A stretch of DNA of 64,000 nt. Source: Panopea generosa (Eukaryota > Mollusca > Bivalvia > Adapedonta > Hiatellidae). The stretch is taken from NCBI GenBank assembly GCA_029582155.1, contig CM055903.1, positions 36,932,353-36,996,352 of the forward strand, written 5' to 3'. The position numbers were made by a program, and so were the translations under genes. Positions 48,412 to 59,782 of this stretch are shown here, in pieces. The notes below the pieces were generated by a model. That model was not told where the DNA came from and did not search any database. It saw only the letters and a list, made by a program, of their open reading frames with translations. The number at the start of each line of letters is the position of its first letter. Position 1 is the stretch's first letter.

Positions 48412-49862
48412 GAGAGACATCCCATACATGTGAAGTCTGTGGGGAAGGTTTTAGGCGGACATCAGAGCTAAAGCGACACAAACTGAAACATGAAACAACA
48501 GATGAGTCTGGAAATCCAACTGTCCGAATCCATCAGTGTGAATGGTGTGGTGTGCAATTCAACACAGCAAGTGCTATGACAGTACACATTAAAACTCACT
48601 TTGAGAATATAGGAGCAAGAAATCGTATTAGTGGTGGAAAACCAGACATGTTCAATATGGAGAAACAGAAACTAGTCAATGAAATTTTAGGTATTAATAA
48701 GATTGGGGAACCATTCTTAAGTGACAGAATAGGCCTGATGGGAAAGTTTCAACCAGGTGGACTAAATTTTGGAAAGGAGGTAACAGTTGGAGGTGCAAAC
48801 TTCGGAAAGAGTTTGCAGGAAGACAGCAAAAGTGTCGAACAAAATGCTGATAGTAGAGCAAATAATCAAATAGTTTCTCAAGATGGGAATAGAGTTGGAA
48901 CTCCTGAAAATACAAAAGATATTTCCAATACTAAAATAGATAATATAGACAAAGATACTGCAAATGGTATTGGTGATTCTAATAATGATAAAAATGATAT
49001 TAATGCTATGACGACTAGTCAAGTTAATCATAAAACTGATAAACCTGAGGAGTTTAAAAGTGAAGGAATTGAAATAAAGAAAGAACCTGTTGATTATGAT
49101 TATGATGATAACTATGATATGGGTAATGACAATGATTCTTCTGATGATGATAGGGATTATAACCCTGCGCAAGATAAGTATGGTAGTGATACTGAAATAG
49201 AGGACTACACATATGTTTTGCAAGACATGAAATGGAATGAAGGTGAAAGTTGCAATAAGAAAAAACGTCAAAAGAAAGTAAGTATGAAAAGAAAAGTTAA
49301 AAATAAGACTAAAAACAAAGGGACTTTTGCTGAAACTGATGAAATGGATAATACAAATGACCCAAGTTTTGAAATTGAAGAAGGTACCAAAAAGAAAATA
49401 AAAGGACGAAAATCAAAAAAAGTAAAGACTTGTAAAGACAATGCAGATGACCCAGATTTTATCGCTGAGGATGAGACTAAAAAGAAGGTTAAAAGTACCG
49501 AACCTAGTAGTTTTATTTGTGAAGAGTGTGGAAAGTTCTTTTCTAGGAAAGCCTGCTTCCAGAAACACATGAATCTACACACTGGAATCTTCACATGTGG
49601 TTTATGTAGCAAGTCATTTGCCTCTCAGAACTCCCTCGACCTTCACATGGACAACCATGAAGGGAAGAGGACCAAAACTGCCACCTGCAAGGTGTGTGAC
49701 AAGTCTTACTATGATCACAGCTCACTGAACAAGCATGTGAAGAATGTGCACATGAACTGGAGACCATTCCCATGCAGTGACTGTGACCTTAGGTTCTCTG
49801 AGAAGAAGACACTGGTGGAACACATACGCACACACACTGGAGAGAGACCATTTAAATGCACT
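48412..49862 (+). CDS. C2H2 zinc-finger protein, coding exon 2 (residues 443-926)
   Basis: The acceptor TTGTTACAG at 48411 and the one-nucleotide overhang from exon 1 keep the frame. Fingers 6 and 7 (CEVC from about residue 449, CEWC to about 505) come first. A long linker of about 300 residues follows. It has a SUMO-type IKKEP near 664, an acidic Asp-rich tract near 671-695, and lysine-rich tracts (NKKKRQKK, KRKVKNKTKNK) near 724-745 and again before finger 8. Fingers 8-11 start at Cys812 (CEEC, CGLC, CKVC, CSDC) with HTGERPF at the end. Finger 12 begins KCT and is completed by exon 3. The donor is ACT|GTAAGT, phase 0. The open frame continues into the intron for 55 codons but loses finger character, which supports the donor. 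Confidence 0.9.
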
Positions 49863-50299
49863 GTAAGTTTGATTGTGTTTCATGATTGTTTTGTTATGCT
49901 ATTCAAAGAATGTTGGAGGGATATTAAGTTTTACAGCTGTCTGTCTGTTCGAAGTGAAGTTCGTTTCCGACAATTAACTTCTAATAGGACTTTTTATTTC
50001 GTGTCTAGTTTCTTGACTTTAAGTTAATACAATAATGGTTTTTTGATAATTAACATCTGAAAGGGTTTGTATATTTAATCAATATACTTCTTGTAGCTGT
50101 ACAATGATAATATACAGGTTAATTGCGATACAAAAAAGTGTCTGTCAAAACGGGTCAAATTTAACAGGAGTTATGGCCCTATTTTTCAACTTTATTTATG
50201 GTAGAATTAAATTACGTATAGCAGGGGCATTCTTGTCCCATGGTTGTAAAACAAGTTCCAATAACTTCTTATAATTTATACATGTACAAATCTCACTTG
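49863..50299 (+). repeat. Intron 2 start with a dispersed element
   Basis: 49918-50130 is a diverged relative of the element in intron 1 (shared GTCTGTCTGT head and TATACAGGT tail). It is followed near 50171 by AGTTATGGCCCTATTTTTCA, which is also a word of the 41.2-kb array unit. Confidence 0.5.
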
Positions 50300-50540
50300 A
50301 TATGACCACAGCGCGGTCAAGCGATAAAGCGTCTGCCTCGAATGCGGAAGTTCATGGGTTTGATCCCTGGCTGGGTCATATGAAAGACATGAGAAATGGT
50401 ACTAGAAGCTTAAAGATGGTTCTAGTTCTGGTTGGCCCAGTGTTAGTATAATGTGTCTGGCTGGAGTATCTTACCATGTGTCTGCAGCATGGTATTTCAC
50501 TGTGGCAGCCCATAAATACTGTATCAAGTAGACATAGTGA
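50300..50540 (+). mobile_element. tRNA-derived SINE, copy 2
   Basis: The head has an A-box-like region (CGGTCAAGCGATAAAGCG) and a strong B box (GGTTTGATCCC). It is followed by GGGTCATATGAAAGAC, GGTACTAGAAG, CTGGTTGGCCCAGTG and ACCATGTGTCTGCAGC, then GCCCATAAATACTG near the end. The order matches the SINE at 12730-12965. It lies in intron 2 in the sense orientation. The next element starts within a few bases of its end. Confidence 0.82.
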
Positions 50541-50547
50541 TATGACT

Positions 50548-51797
50548 CAGTGTTTTCTCCAGAGCGCGTTTCTTGCGTTTTTGACGCAATAAATTCTCAT
50601 CTGACGCAATCAACTTTGTTCAGTGCGTCCACTATGACGCAACCTTAAAAACACAGAAATTCAAATTACGCATATTTGTTTCGGCAAGCTGGTTTCAGAG
50701 TTATTTTTACAATGCCAGCCGATTTGACAGATCACGTGGTCTGATTCAGGGCAATCCCAGTCATGCAATTCCACCAAGTTAAATAAACGCTTTAATTGGT
50801 TACGAACGCTTTATTGATGCAATCGCATAGATGATTATGATCACATACATAATTTTCCTCGAAGCAATAGTGTAGTTTGAAGACAACATCTGTGAAAACA
50901 AACGTACGCTGCAACAATAGTACTGACATATACCCAGTTTTAGGTTGTTTGTATATGAAGATGAAATGTGGAAGCGTGAAACTTATCATAAAAGTTGTTT
51001 AAATGTACGAATGATACTCTATCTGAAAAACTTTTTATTTTGTTTTCTATAAGGTATCGAGACGCGCATGCGCGACCTTTTAATACCAGTTTAAACATCG
51101 GCCGGTCCAAGTTTTACGGCAGTATTCCTGGCGCCGTTTATGTTTCTGTAACAGACGATTAAAAGGTTGTTGAAAAAAAAAATTAATTTTATTTTGAAAA
51201 ATGATTACTTAATTTCAAAAATTTAATTAATTTTTGTGAAGTTTCCATTAAAATGTATTTTATATTATTTTTTTAAGATAAAATTTCTCTAAAATGAGTC
51301 TAGCTTTGAAGAGAAATGCTTTTGGAAAAAAGAAAACAAAAACAAAGTTTGTTTTCCAAAGAGTATAATGCTATACATGTAACTCAGCAAATATAAAATA
51401 TTGAAAGAATTTTAGTGTTTTTCATTAAAAATAGTTAGGGCCTTGGTGATTGAGCTGTGGCCATAACATTTGAAAAGTTCACGACCAAAGGGACAAAATC
51501 ATAAAAACAACTACTAAGTTTCAAGTTGTTGTAACTTATTGCCAGAATTGAAACATTCGTTTGGAGTTAAAGTGTTTTGAAGTTGTTGTCTTAAGTTGCA
51601 GTTTTGATGGAGAAATTTGTGTGAAACAGGAAGTAAAACTGTTTTAGTAAAATATGTATTTTTTAACTCCATTTATTCATGTTGATTAAGTTTAAAACTA
51701 GTCAATTGATGACCCCCAGATTTTGAAAATGACCCCTAGATTTTTAGTCAATGGGTCATCAATGACCCCCAAAAAATTGAAGCTGGAGAAAACACTG
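50548..51797. mobile_element. hAT-like non-autonomous DNA transposon, ~1250 bp, in intron 2
   Basis: The terminal inverted repeats are 15 bp and perfect: CAGTGTTTTCTCCAG at 50548-50562 and CTGGAGAAAACACTG at 51783-51797. ATGACT lies directly outside both ends and looks like a 6-bp target duplication. Ends beginning CAGTG are common in hAT elements, though those usually duplicate 8 bp, so the superfamily is tentative. The interior has no transposase that I can recognise. It holds short repeats of ATGACCCCCA near the 3' end (51709-51775). Confidence 0.72.
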
Positions 51798-52114
51798 ATG
51801 ACTGATACATTGTTGAAAGGTGATGATGCTAAACACCATACAACAAAATTCCCCTGATGTCTTCTGGATTGAAACAATACAAAGCATATGGAGATAAAGA
51901 GTCTTGTTAAAGGACACAGGTGGCTTGTAAGAGAGTTAAAGCCTTGAATCTGCGATCCTGGATCTGGTGCCCTGCTGCTGGAATACACTTATCACATTTT
52001 CCATTTCATTTAAATGAATGAAATGTTGAGGATTGTGGATTTATAGTATTGGACTCAAAAATTATAATTTCATAGAGTATAAATATGAAGATTCAGATAG
52101 TAATATATAAGTCT
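51798..52114 (+). other. Intron 2 unique stretch
   Basis: About 320 bp between the hAT-like element and the 38-bp array. Nothing recognised. Confidence 0.5.
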
Positions 52115-54285
52115 AGAGGTCTGTCATGTGTCCCTTTAAATGAGCAGTATCTGCAACATTGTAGAGTGTCCCTTTAAATGAACAGTCCCTTTAGATGAAC
52201 AGTATTTGCAACAATGTAAAGTGTCCCTTTAAATGAGCAGTATCTGCAACATCATCATGTGTCCCTTTAAACGAGCATTATCTGAAACATTGTAGAGTGT
52301 CCCTTTAAATGAGCAGTATCTGCAACATTGTCATGTGTCCCTTTAAATGAGCATTATCTGCAACATTGTTGTGTGTTCTTTTAAATGAGCAGTATCTCCA
52401 ACATCGTCATGTATCCCTTTAAATGAGCATTATCTTCAACATTGTAGAGTGTCCCTTTAAATGAGCATTATCTGCAACGTTGTAGAGTGTCCCTTTAAAT
52501 GAGCAGAATCTGCAACATTGTTGTGTGTCCCTTTAAATATGCAGTATCTTCAACATTGTCATGTGTCCCTTTAAATGAGCAGTATCTGCAACATTGTTGT
52601 GTGTCCCTTTAAATGAGCAGTATCTCCAACATCGTCATGTATCCCTTTAAATTAGCATTATCTGCAACATTGTAGAGTGTCCGTTTAAGTGTGCAGTATC
52701 TTTTTTTTTTTATTTTTTTTTTTATTTTTTATTTTTTTTATTTCCCCGTCAATAAGTGTGTTATAGGTCGGGGTCATCCCATCGCACACTGTACATTGTT
52801 TACATATGTTTAAGCTTTTCTAGTCACTCTCACTCATTCTCACTCATATTCAGTATATCATACTTGGATAAGTGTATAAACATGGGGTCTTACTAAGTTT
52901 AGGGGAAATTGATATTTTCTAATTGCTTCCAGTAAAAAATTCTTTTTTTTTTTTTTTAAAAAAAGAGGAAAAATTCCTTGAGCAGTATCTCCAACATCGT
53001 CATGTATCCCTTTAAATGAGCATTATCTGCAACATTGTAGAGTGTCCCATTAAATACGCGTTATCTGCAACATTGTAGAGTGTCCCTTTAAATGAGCAGT
53101 ATCTGCAACATTGTTGTGTGTCCCTTTATATGAGCATTTTCTGCAACATTGTAGAGTGTCTCTTTAAATGAGCAGTATCTGCAACATTGTTGTGTGTCCC
53201 TTTAAATGAGCAGTATCTACAACATTGTTGTGTGTCCCTTTAAATGAGCAGTATCTGCAACATTGTAGAGTGTCCCTTTAAATGAGCATTATCTGCAACA
53301 TTGTAGAGTGTCCCTTTAAATGAACAGTATCTTCAACATCGTCATGTGTCCTTTTAAATGAGCATTATCTGCAACATTGTTATGTGTCCCTTTTAATGAG
53401 CAGTACCTGCAACATTGTTGTGTGTCCCTTTTTATGTGCAGTATCTGCAACATTGTTGTGTGTCCCTTTAAATGAGCATTATCTTCAACATTGTTGTGTG
53501 TCTCTTTAAATGTGCAGTATCTTCAACATTGTCATGTGTCATTTTAAATGAGCAGTATCTGCAACATTGTTGTGTGTCCCTTTTAATGTGCAGTATCTGC
53601 AACATTGTTGTGTGTCCCTTTAAATGAGCATTATCTTCAACATTGTTGTGTGTCCCTTTAAATGTGCAGTATCTTCAACATTGTCATGTGTCATTTTAAA
53701 TGAGCAGTATCTGCAACATTGTTGTGTGTCCCTTTAAATGTGCAGTATCTGCAACATTGTTGTGTGTCCCTTTAAATGAGCAGTTTCTTCAAGATTTTCA
53801 TGTGTCCCTTTAATGAGCAGTGTTTGCAACACCTTCATGTGTCCCTTTAAATGAGCAGTATCTGCAACATTGTCATGTGTCCCTTTTATGAGCAGTATCT
53901 GCAACATTGTCATGTATCCCTTTAATGAAGAGTATCTGCAACATTGTCATGTGTCCTTTTATAAAGCAGTATTTGTAACACCATGTATCTCTTTAAATGA
54001 GCAGTATCTGCAACATTGTCATGTGTCCCTTTAATGAGCAGTATCTGCAACATTGTCATGTGTCCCTTTAATAAGCAGTATATTCAACATTGTAGAGTGT
54101 CCCTTTAAATGAGCATTATCTGCAACATTGTAGAGTGTCCCTTTAAATGAGCAGTATCTTCAAGATCATTGTGTATTCCTTTAAATGAGCAGTATCTGCA
54201 ACGTTGTCATGTTTCCATTCAATGAGCAGTATCTGCAACATTGTCATCTGTTCCTTTAATGAGCAGTATCTGCAACATTTTCCAT
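52115..54285 (+). repeat. Intron 2 38-bp minisatellite, about 50 copies
   Basis: The unit is TGTCCCTTTAAATGAGCAG followed by TATCTGCAACATTGTTGTG or ...TTGTAGAG or ...TTGTCATG (38 bp; for example 53233 to 53271). Three spacer subtypes (GTTGTG, GTAGAG, GTCATG) alternate in blocks. The array is interrupted at about 52700-52978. Its last copies end about 70 bp before the acceptor of exon 3. Confidence 0.95.
52700..52978 (-). mobile_element. ~280-bp insertion in the 38-bp array, possible retroposon
   Basis: The array is broken by unrelated sequence that starts with long T tracts separated by single A (52700-52741). It contains AGGTCGGGGTCATCCCATCG and ends with another T run, an A run and AGGAAAAATTCC. 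A T-tract at the start is what an antisense poly(A)-tailed insertion would show. No RNA polymerase III boxes or target duplications were confirmed. Confidence 0.5.
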
Positions 54286-54357
54286 CCATTATACATGCTC
54301 AATTTTGTGGATTAAATGTTTGTTAGATTAAATTACTTTTACTGTATATTGATTCAG

Positions 54358-55047
54358 GTGTGTGAAAGGACATTCAAGCGCCAAAGTGAGCTCAACTTCC
54401 ACACCAAGAAACACACGGGGGAAACAAAGCTCACTTGCAGTGAATGTGGTCAGGGATTTCGACGTCAATCTGAACTGAAAACTCATATGATCATAAAACA
54501 TACTGGAGAAAAACCATTCATGTGTAGTTTCTGTGGAAGGAAGTTCATGAGTAATGCCATGTTGAAAGAGCACGTCCTTACACATTCATCACAAAAAAGC
54601 TTTGAATGTGAAAAATGTGGAAAAGGCTTCCACAGTAAGTTCAAACTTGGAAAGCATATGCGAATAAAAACTGACTGCTCTAAAATGACTTTTGAGATGG
54701 TGAATGGAGTGTGTACTTGTAAATATTGTTGTTCTGAGTTTACCAGCATAAGCGAGTTACAAGTTCACATTTATCAGATGCACGAGGGCAAAGATGGTAT
54801 AAAGACGTTTAATTGTAAGATTTGCTGGAAGGAGTTCAGTCGAAGTCAAGCATTGAAACGACATCTGAAGATCCACGCACAGCAACGAGATTTCAAGTGT
54901 CATGAGTGTGGGGCTAGTTTCATTCAGAAGCATCATCTGACGCAACACTTGCGAACTCATTCTGGGGAGAAGCCATTCCAATGTCACATCTGCCTGAAAT
55001 CATTTGCTCAAAGTGCAACTCTGTATAGTCATCTGAAACATCATTAA
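54358..55047 (+). CDS. C2H2 zinc-finger protein, coding exon 3 (residues 927-1155, C-terminus)
   Basis: The acceptor GTATATTGATTCAG ends at 54357. The exon opens VCERTFKRQSELNFHTKKH, completing finger 12 begun in exon 2 (KCT|VC). Seven more fingers follow: 13 (CSEC, HTGEKP linker), 14 (CSFC), 15 (CEKC...HMRIKTDC, a degenerate finger with Cys and wide spacing in place of the second His), 16 (CKYC), 17 (CKIC), 18 (CHEC, HSGEKP linker) and 19 (CHIC, ending SHLKHH just before the stop TAA at 55045-55047). The whole protein therefore has 19 fingers, 18 of them canonical. Long C2H2 arrays usually bind DNA in the nucleus, but the target is unknown. Translation from an ATG at 54316 inside the intron would remain in frame but adds a non-conserved hydrophobic lead, so the splice site is preferred. 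Confidence 0.92.
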   Translation: MCERTFKRQSELNFHTKKHTGETKLTCSECGQGFRRQSELKTHMIIKHTGEKPFMCSFCGRKFMSNAMLKEHVLTHSSQKSFECEKCGKGFHSKFKLGKHMRIKTDCSKMTFEMVNGVCTCKYCCSEFTSISELQVHIYQMHEGKDGIKTFNCKICWKEFSRSQALKRHLKIHAQQRDFKCHECGASFIQKHHLTQHLRTHSGEKPFQCHICLKSFAQSATLYSHLKHH

Positions 55048-55295
55048 TCAGCTATTTATTATTATTATTTAAACTTAAGTGTTTTTTAGACTGGGTGAAA
55101 GTAAACATTTGATATCAACTTAACTTTCTATATGACATATATAGATATGTTTTAGAGGTAAATAAAAATTATATGTTTTTCAGAATTACAGGAATACCTT
55201 TGGAAATACATTATCAGAAGTAAAACATTTTAATTTATCATATAAAAAGGACTGGTATATGTGTACATGTATATGTCACTGAAACTGTAATCACC

Positions 55296-55301
55296 AATAA
55301 A
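55296..55301 (+). terminator. Polyadenylation signal of the zinc-finger gene
   Basis: AATAAA lies 249 nt after the stop and is followed by the GT-rich GTGTTTGACTG. A second AATAAA at 55161 is a possible proximal alternative. The 3' UTR (55048 to about 55320) holds nothing else recognisable. Confidence 0.6.
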
Positions 55302-55378
55302 GTGTTTGACTGAAACCTACATGTAATTCACATATCCTCAGACTGTGCATCATTCATTGTAAGACTTATTTGAAAAAC

Positions 55379-57232
55379 AATACTTCCTACATGCCTGTCA
55401 TGGATGTCATTCACAGGGGTCTGAGTGATCTATGGTGCTGTATTGGTATCACTAATCTCTCACCACTGAGGATGCTGGTTTGAGCCAAATACTTCCTACA
55501 TGCCTGTCATGGATGTCATTCACAGGGGTCTGAGTGATCTATGGTGCTGTATTGGTATCACTAATCTCTCACCACTGAGGATGCTGGTTTGAGCCCAATA
55601 CTTCCTACATGCCTGTCATGCATGTCATTCACAGGGGTCTGAGTGATCTATGGTGCTGTATTGGTATCACTAATCTCTCACCACTGAGGATGCTGGTTTG
55701 AGCCCAATACTTCCTACATGCCTGTCATGCATGTCATTCACAGGGGTCTGAGTGATCTATGGTTCTGTATTGGTATCACGAATCTCTCACCACTGAGGAT
55801 GCTGGTTTGAGCCAAATACTTCCTACATGCCTGTCATGCATGTCATTCACAGGGGTCTGAGTGATCTATGGTGCTGTATTGGTATCACTAATCTCTCACC
55901 ACTGAGGATGCTGGTTTGAGCCCAATACTTCCTACATGCCTGTCATGCATGTCATTCACAGGGGTCTGAGTGATCTATGGTGCTGTATTGGTATCACTAA
56001 TCTCTCACCACTGAGGATGCTGGTTTGAGACCAATACTTCCTACATGCCTATCATGCATGTCATTCACAGGGGTCTGAGTGATCTATGGTGCTGTATTGG
56101 TATCACTAATCTCTCACCATTGAGGATGCTGGTTTGAGCCCAATACTTTCTACATGCCTGTCATGCATGTCATTCACAGGGGTCTGAGTGATCTATGGTG
56201 CTGTATTGGTATCACTAATCTCTCACCACTGAGGATGCTGGTTTGAGCCCAATACTTCCTACATGCCTGTCATGCATGTCATTCACAGGGGTCTGAGTGA
56301 TCTATGGTGCTGTATTGGTATCACTAATCTCTCACCACTGAGGATGCTGGTTTGAGCCAAATACTTCCTACATGCCTATCATGCATGTCATTCACAGGGG
56401 TCTGAGTGATCTATGGTGCTGTATTGGTATCACTAATCTCTCACCACTGAGGATGCTGGTTTGAGCCAAATACTTCCTACATGCCTGTCATGCATGTCAT
56501 TCACAGGGGTCTGAGTGATCTATGGTTCTGTATTGGTATCACTAATCTCTCACCACTGAGGATGCTGATTTGAGCCCAATACTTCCTACATGCCTGTCAT
56601 GCATGTCATTCACAGGGGTCTGAGTGATCTATGGTTCTGTATTGGTATCACTAATCTCTCACCACTGAGGATGCTGGTTTGAGCCAAATACTTCCTACAT
56701 GCCTGTCATGCATGTCATTCACAGGGGTCTAAGTGATCTATGGTGCTGTATTGGTATCACTAATCTCTCACCACTGAGGATGCTGGTTTGAGCCAAATAC
56801 TTCCTACATGCCTGTCATGCATGTCATTCACAGGGGTCTGAGTGATCTATGGTGCTGTATTGGTATCACTAATCTCTCACCACTGAGGATGCTGGTTTGA
56901 GTCAAATACTTCCTACATGCCTGTCATGCATGTCATTCACAGGGGTCTGAGTGATCTATGGTGCTGTATTGGTATCACTAATCTCTCACCACTGAGGATG
57001 CTGGTTTGAGCCCAATACTTCCTACATGCCTGTCATGCATGTCATTCACAGGGGTCTGAGTGATCTATGGTTCTGTATTGGTATCACTAATCTCTCACCA
57101 CTGAGGATGCTGGTTTGAGCCCAATACTTCCTACATGCCTGTCATGCATGTCATTCACAGGGGTCTGAGTGATCTATGGTGCTGTATTGGTATCACTAAT
57201 CTCTCACCACTGAGGATGCTGGTTTGAGCCCA
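55379..57232 (+). repeat. 109-bp array, 17 near-identical copies, unit with a tRNA-like B box
   Basis: The period is exactly 109 bp (AATACTTCCT at 55379 and 55488). The unit contains CATGTCATTCACAGGGGTCT, GAGTGATCTATGGTGCTGTA, TTGGTATCACTAATCTCTCA and CCACTGAGGATGCTGGTTTG followed by AGCCC. GGTTTGAGCCC is one mismatch from the RNA polymerase III B-box consensus, and the sequence before it resembles a Ser/Leu-type tRNA arm, so the unit probably derives from a SINE head. Differences between copies are few (CATGGATG in the first two, GGTTCTG versus GGTGCTG, CCAAATAC versus CCCAATAC), which indicates recent expansion. Confidence 0.95.
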
Positions 57233-59263
57233 GCTCAACTTGGATTTCCACCATCAACAAAACTGGATGCCACATATAGCCTGTAATATAGCTTAAACCC
57301 TCTTGATCACTTGCATGTCTGTGCACAGAAATTTGTTCTTGTTGAAAAAAATCATCTTGTTTTTTAGGTCTACCTTATCATGTGGTGTATTTGTCATATC
57401 GGATATGTATATATATATATTTGGCTAGAAACTCTTGGTTTCTTTATTTTGTTTGTGCTATTTGCTTTTTGTACAATTGGTAAATAATGCCATGATTGGC
57501 TGAACTTGTCTTATTGACTGACTTCTGTACATGTATGCCATATATCAGCTTGCATTTTACATGTATTTGGCAACTGTTATCAACAATATCTCTGAAATAA
57601 CCAAACCAATATTGATGTTTCTGTCAAAAGCTGTACATATCAGGTCAATCCAATAATAAAGATGGCATGGTAACAGTAATACTATTAATAGTCAAAACAT
57701 TGAAAATGAAATAAAAAATTACCACACTCTTCATACTAATTACTACCCCATAAAAATCCCCAAGTTAATTTAATTGTGGATAGCCAGTGATACATGTAGA
57801 AACATTACATATAAGTATATAGAAAAAATTCTCTGAAATTGTAAAATTGAGTACAGGCCTTGTAGTGAATAATATTTCAAATTTAGCATGTGCTCAAGCT
57901 CAAATTTGAGTGTATCATCAGTGTGGATTATTATAACAACGTGCAAGAGCAATTTATTATTGTACTTTAAATTCAAATACCAGTACGTACCACTCGCATG
58001 TTCTCTAATGACATTTTTTAAGCTTTATTGTCGAATTATTTTTGGAATACTGAACCTGATGTTTTACTTGCAATATTATATTTCCTTGTGACATGTATAG
58101 AAGATTTCAGTGTCCATTAACTATGAAATTTTCTTTGCAGTTGCTATTTACTAGAAGTTTGGAATGGTATCAAAACTGCAGTTCATTCATTCATTTGGGT
58201 AACTTTGTATATGTAGACTAGTTGACCTTTGTGTACCATTTTATCCATATGCGTATTGTAATTTAATGCATTTAAAATTTTTGGTTAAATACAGATATAA
58301 TTATGTACATATATTTAATATTTATTTCTGCAGAGATTGATTCTTTTTGGTGATAGTGCTCCTTTTTGTCTAGTTTAAAATTTAATATAAGAATAATATA
58401 TTTTCAGATATACTACTCAAAGACCGTACATGTATGTTTACTAGTATGCGTCTACTTTTTATAACCCTGTATTCGTTGCCGCTGTCTGTCTGTCATTAAC
58501 CATCTATTACACATGCCTACTTGCATTTTTAATTGGATCTAAACAAAACTCACACAGAAGCTTTGCTGTGTATTCGGCTGGCATGATTGCACAATAACTG
58601 TATGAGTTATGGCACTTGATAGACAAAATATCACACTTTTTGATTTGTTATCACCATAGAACCTTCGGTTTCGATCAAATATTTAAAATGAAAGTTGGAC
58701 GCAGAAATATCTAACTTCATTAGGGTTGGTTTATATATGAGCTTTACTACTGGTTTCTTGAATTTAGTCAAAGTGAAGCCATAAGTGAGTGAGTTATTAG
58801 TGAGTTATGTCCCCTTCCATTTTCATAAAGTATGTTGGGTGAGATTTATGAAACAAATGTGTACACTTAAGCATGAACTTTTTTTGAGTAATTAAATAAT
58901 AAACAACAATAATTACACAACAATCAGTTGTTTGGGTTTGAAGATTTATGGTAATTATTTGATTATTTATATTACTTCTCCTGTCCCTGCCATTGGAAGA
59001 ATGGTGATGAGGCATTAAGGGTTACCTTTTGCAATGGTATTTTGTTATTTAACAACAGTCAACACACCTTATCATTCCTGGGATACACTAGAAGGTGTAT
59101 CAGTACTAGACACACCATATCTCATGTCACAGACTATTTCCCCACATATTCATAGGTGGGAGACTCGACCATAGAACACTGTTCATAAGGAGATTCAACC
59201 TCTTGACCCCAGGATTGACACTCCCACCTGTTATTAAATGAGCTACTTGGTAAGTGAGGGATG
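57233..59263. repeat. Intergenic spacer with a dispersed-element fragment
   Basis: About 2 kb downstream of the 109-bp array. 58445-58700 carries CGCTGTCTGTCTGTCATTAA and TATGAGTTATGGCACTTG, relatives of the GTCTGTC-headed dispersed family. Open frames near 57770-58091 and 58797-59015 show no domain. The rest is unremarkable AT-rich DNA. Confidence 0.45.
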
Positions 59264-59460
59264 ACTGCCAAGTGGTCTAAGGCGTCGTCATTTACCTCTA
59301 ACTGCTGAGGTCATAGGCTCAAGTCCTGTGCGGTCCAAAAACTTTATGTGAGAAAGTTTGTCAGTTACTTGCAGAAGGGTGGTTGTTCTACTTAAATTCT
59401 TCCTCCACTAATAAAACTGAGTATTCCATATATAAACTGATATGTGGCATTTATTGGCGT
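59264..59460 (+). mobile_element. tRNA-derived SINE, a second family (Leu/Ser-like head)
   Basis: GCCAAGTGGTCTAAGGCGTC is a good A box. GGCTCAAGTCCTG is a weaker B box, with a long intervening arm as in class II (Leu/Ser) tRNAs. The tail includes GTCAGTTACTTGCAGAAGG and CACTAATAAAACTGAG. It is not a functional tRNA, because the acceptor stem does not pair. Confidence 0.7.
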
Positions 59461-59732
59461 TTATTAAAAACAAGAGAGGGAAAACAGAGTATTAGATAGA
59501 CATTGCTGAAACACTAATTCTGCAGGTATCAACTCCTTATATTGATACCCATCATGACCTATCACTTCCAGTTTACCTCACCTGTTTATATGCTCATCTT
59601 CTACATGATTATTGCTATCATGGAAAATAATTGAATGAGTGAACAGGATCATTATAATTATGAAATTCTTATGTCAGGTTCTATAAATATTTAAAAAAAA
59701 ATTTTTTTTATCAAACTGTAATAACAGCATTT

Positions 59733-59782
<50 letters not shown>

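Noticed and set aside
49863-50027. Read-through extension of exon 2 (55 codons)
   Set aside because: A consensus donor GTAAGT lies at 49863, and the extension has no finger residues and contains dispersed-repeat sequence.
54316-54357. ATG at 54316 as an independent start for a shorter zinc-finger gene
   Set aside because: The 14 codons before the splice acceptor are hydrophobic and not finger-like, and finger 12 is completed only when exon 2 is joined.
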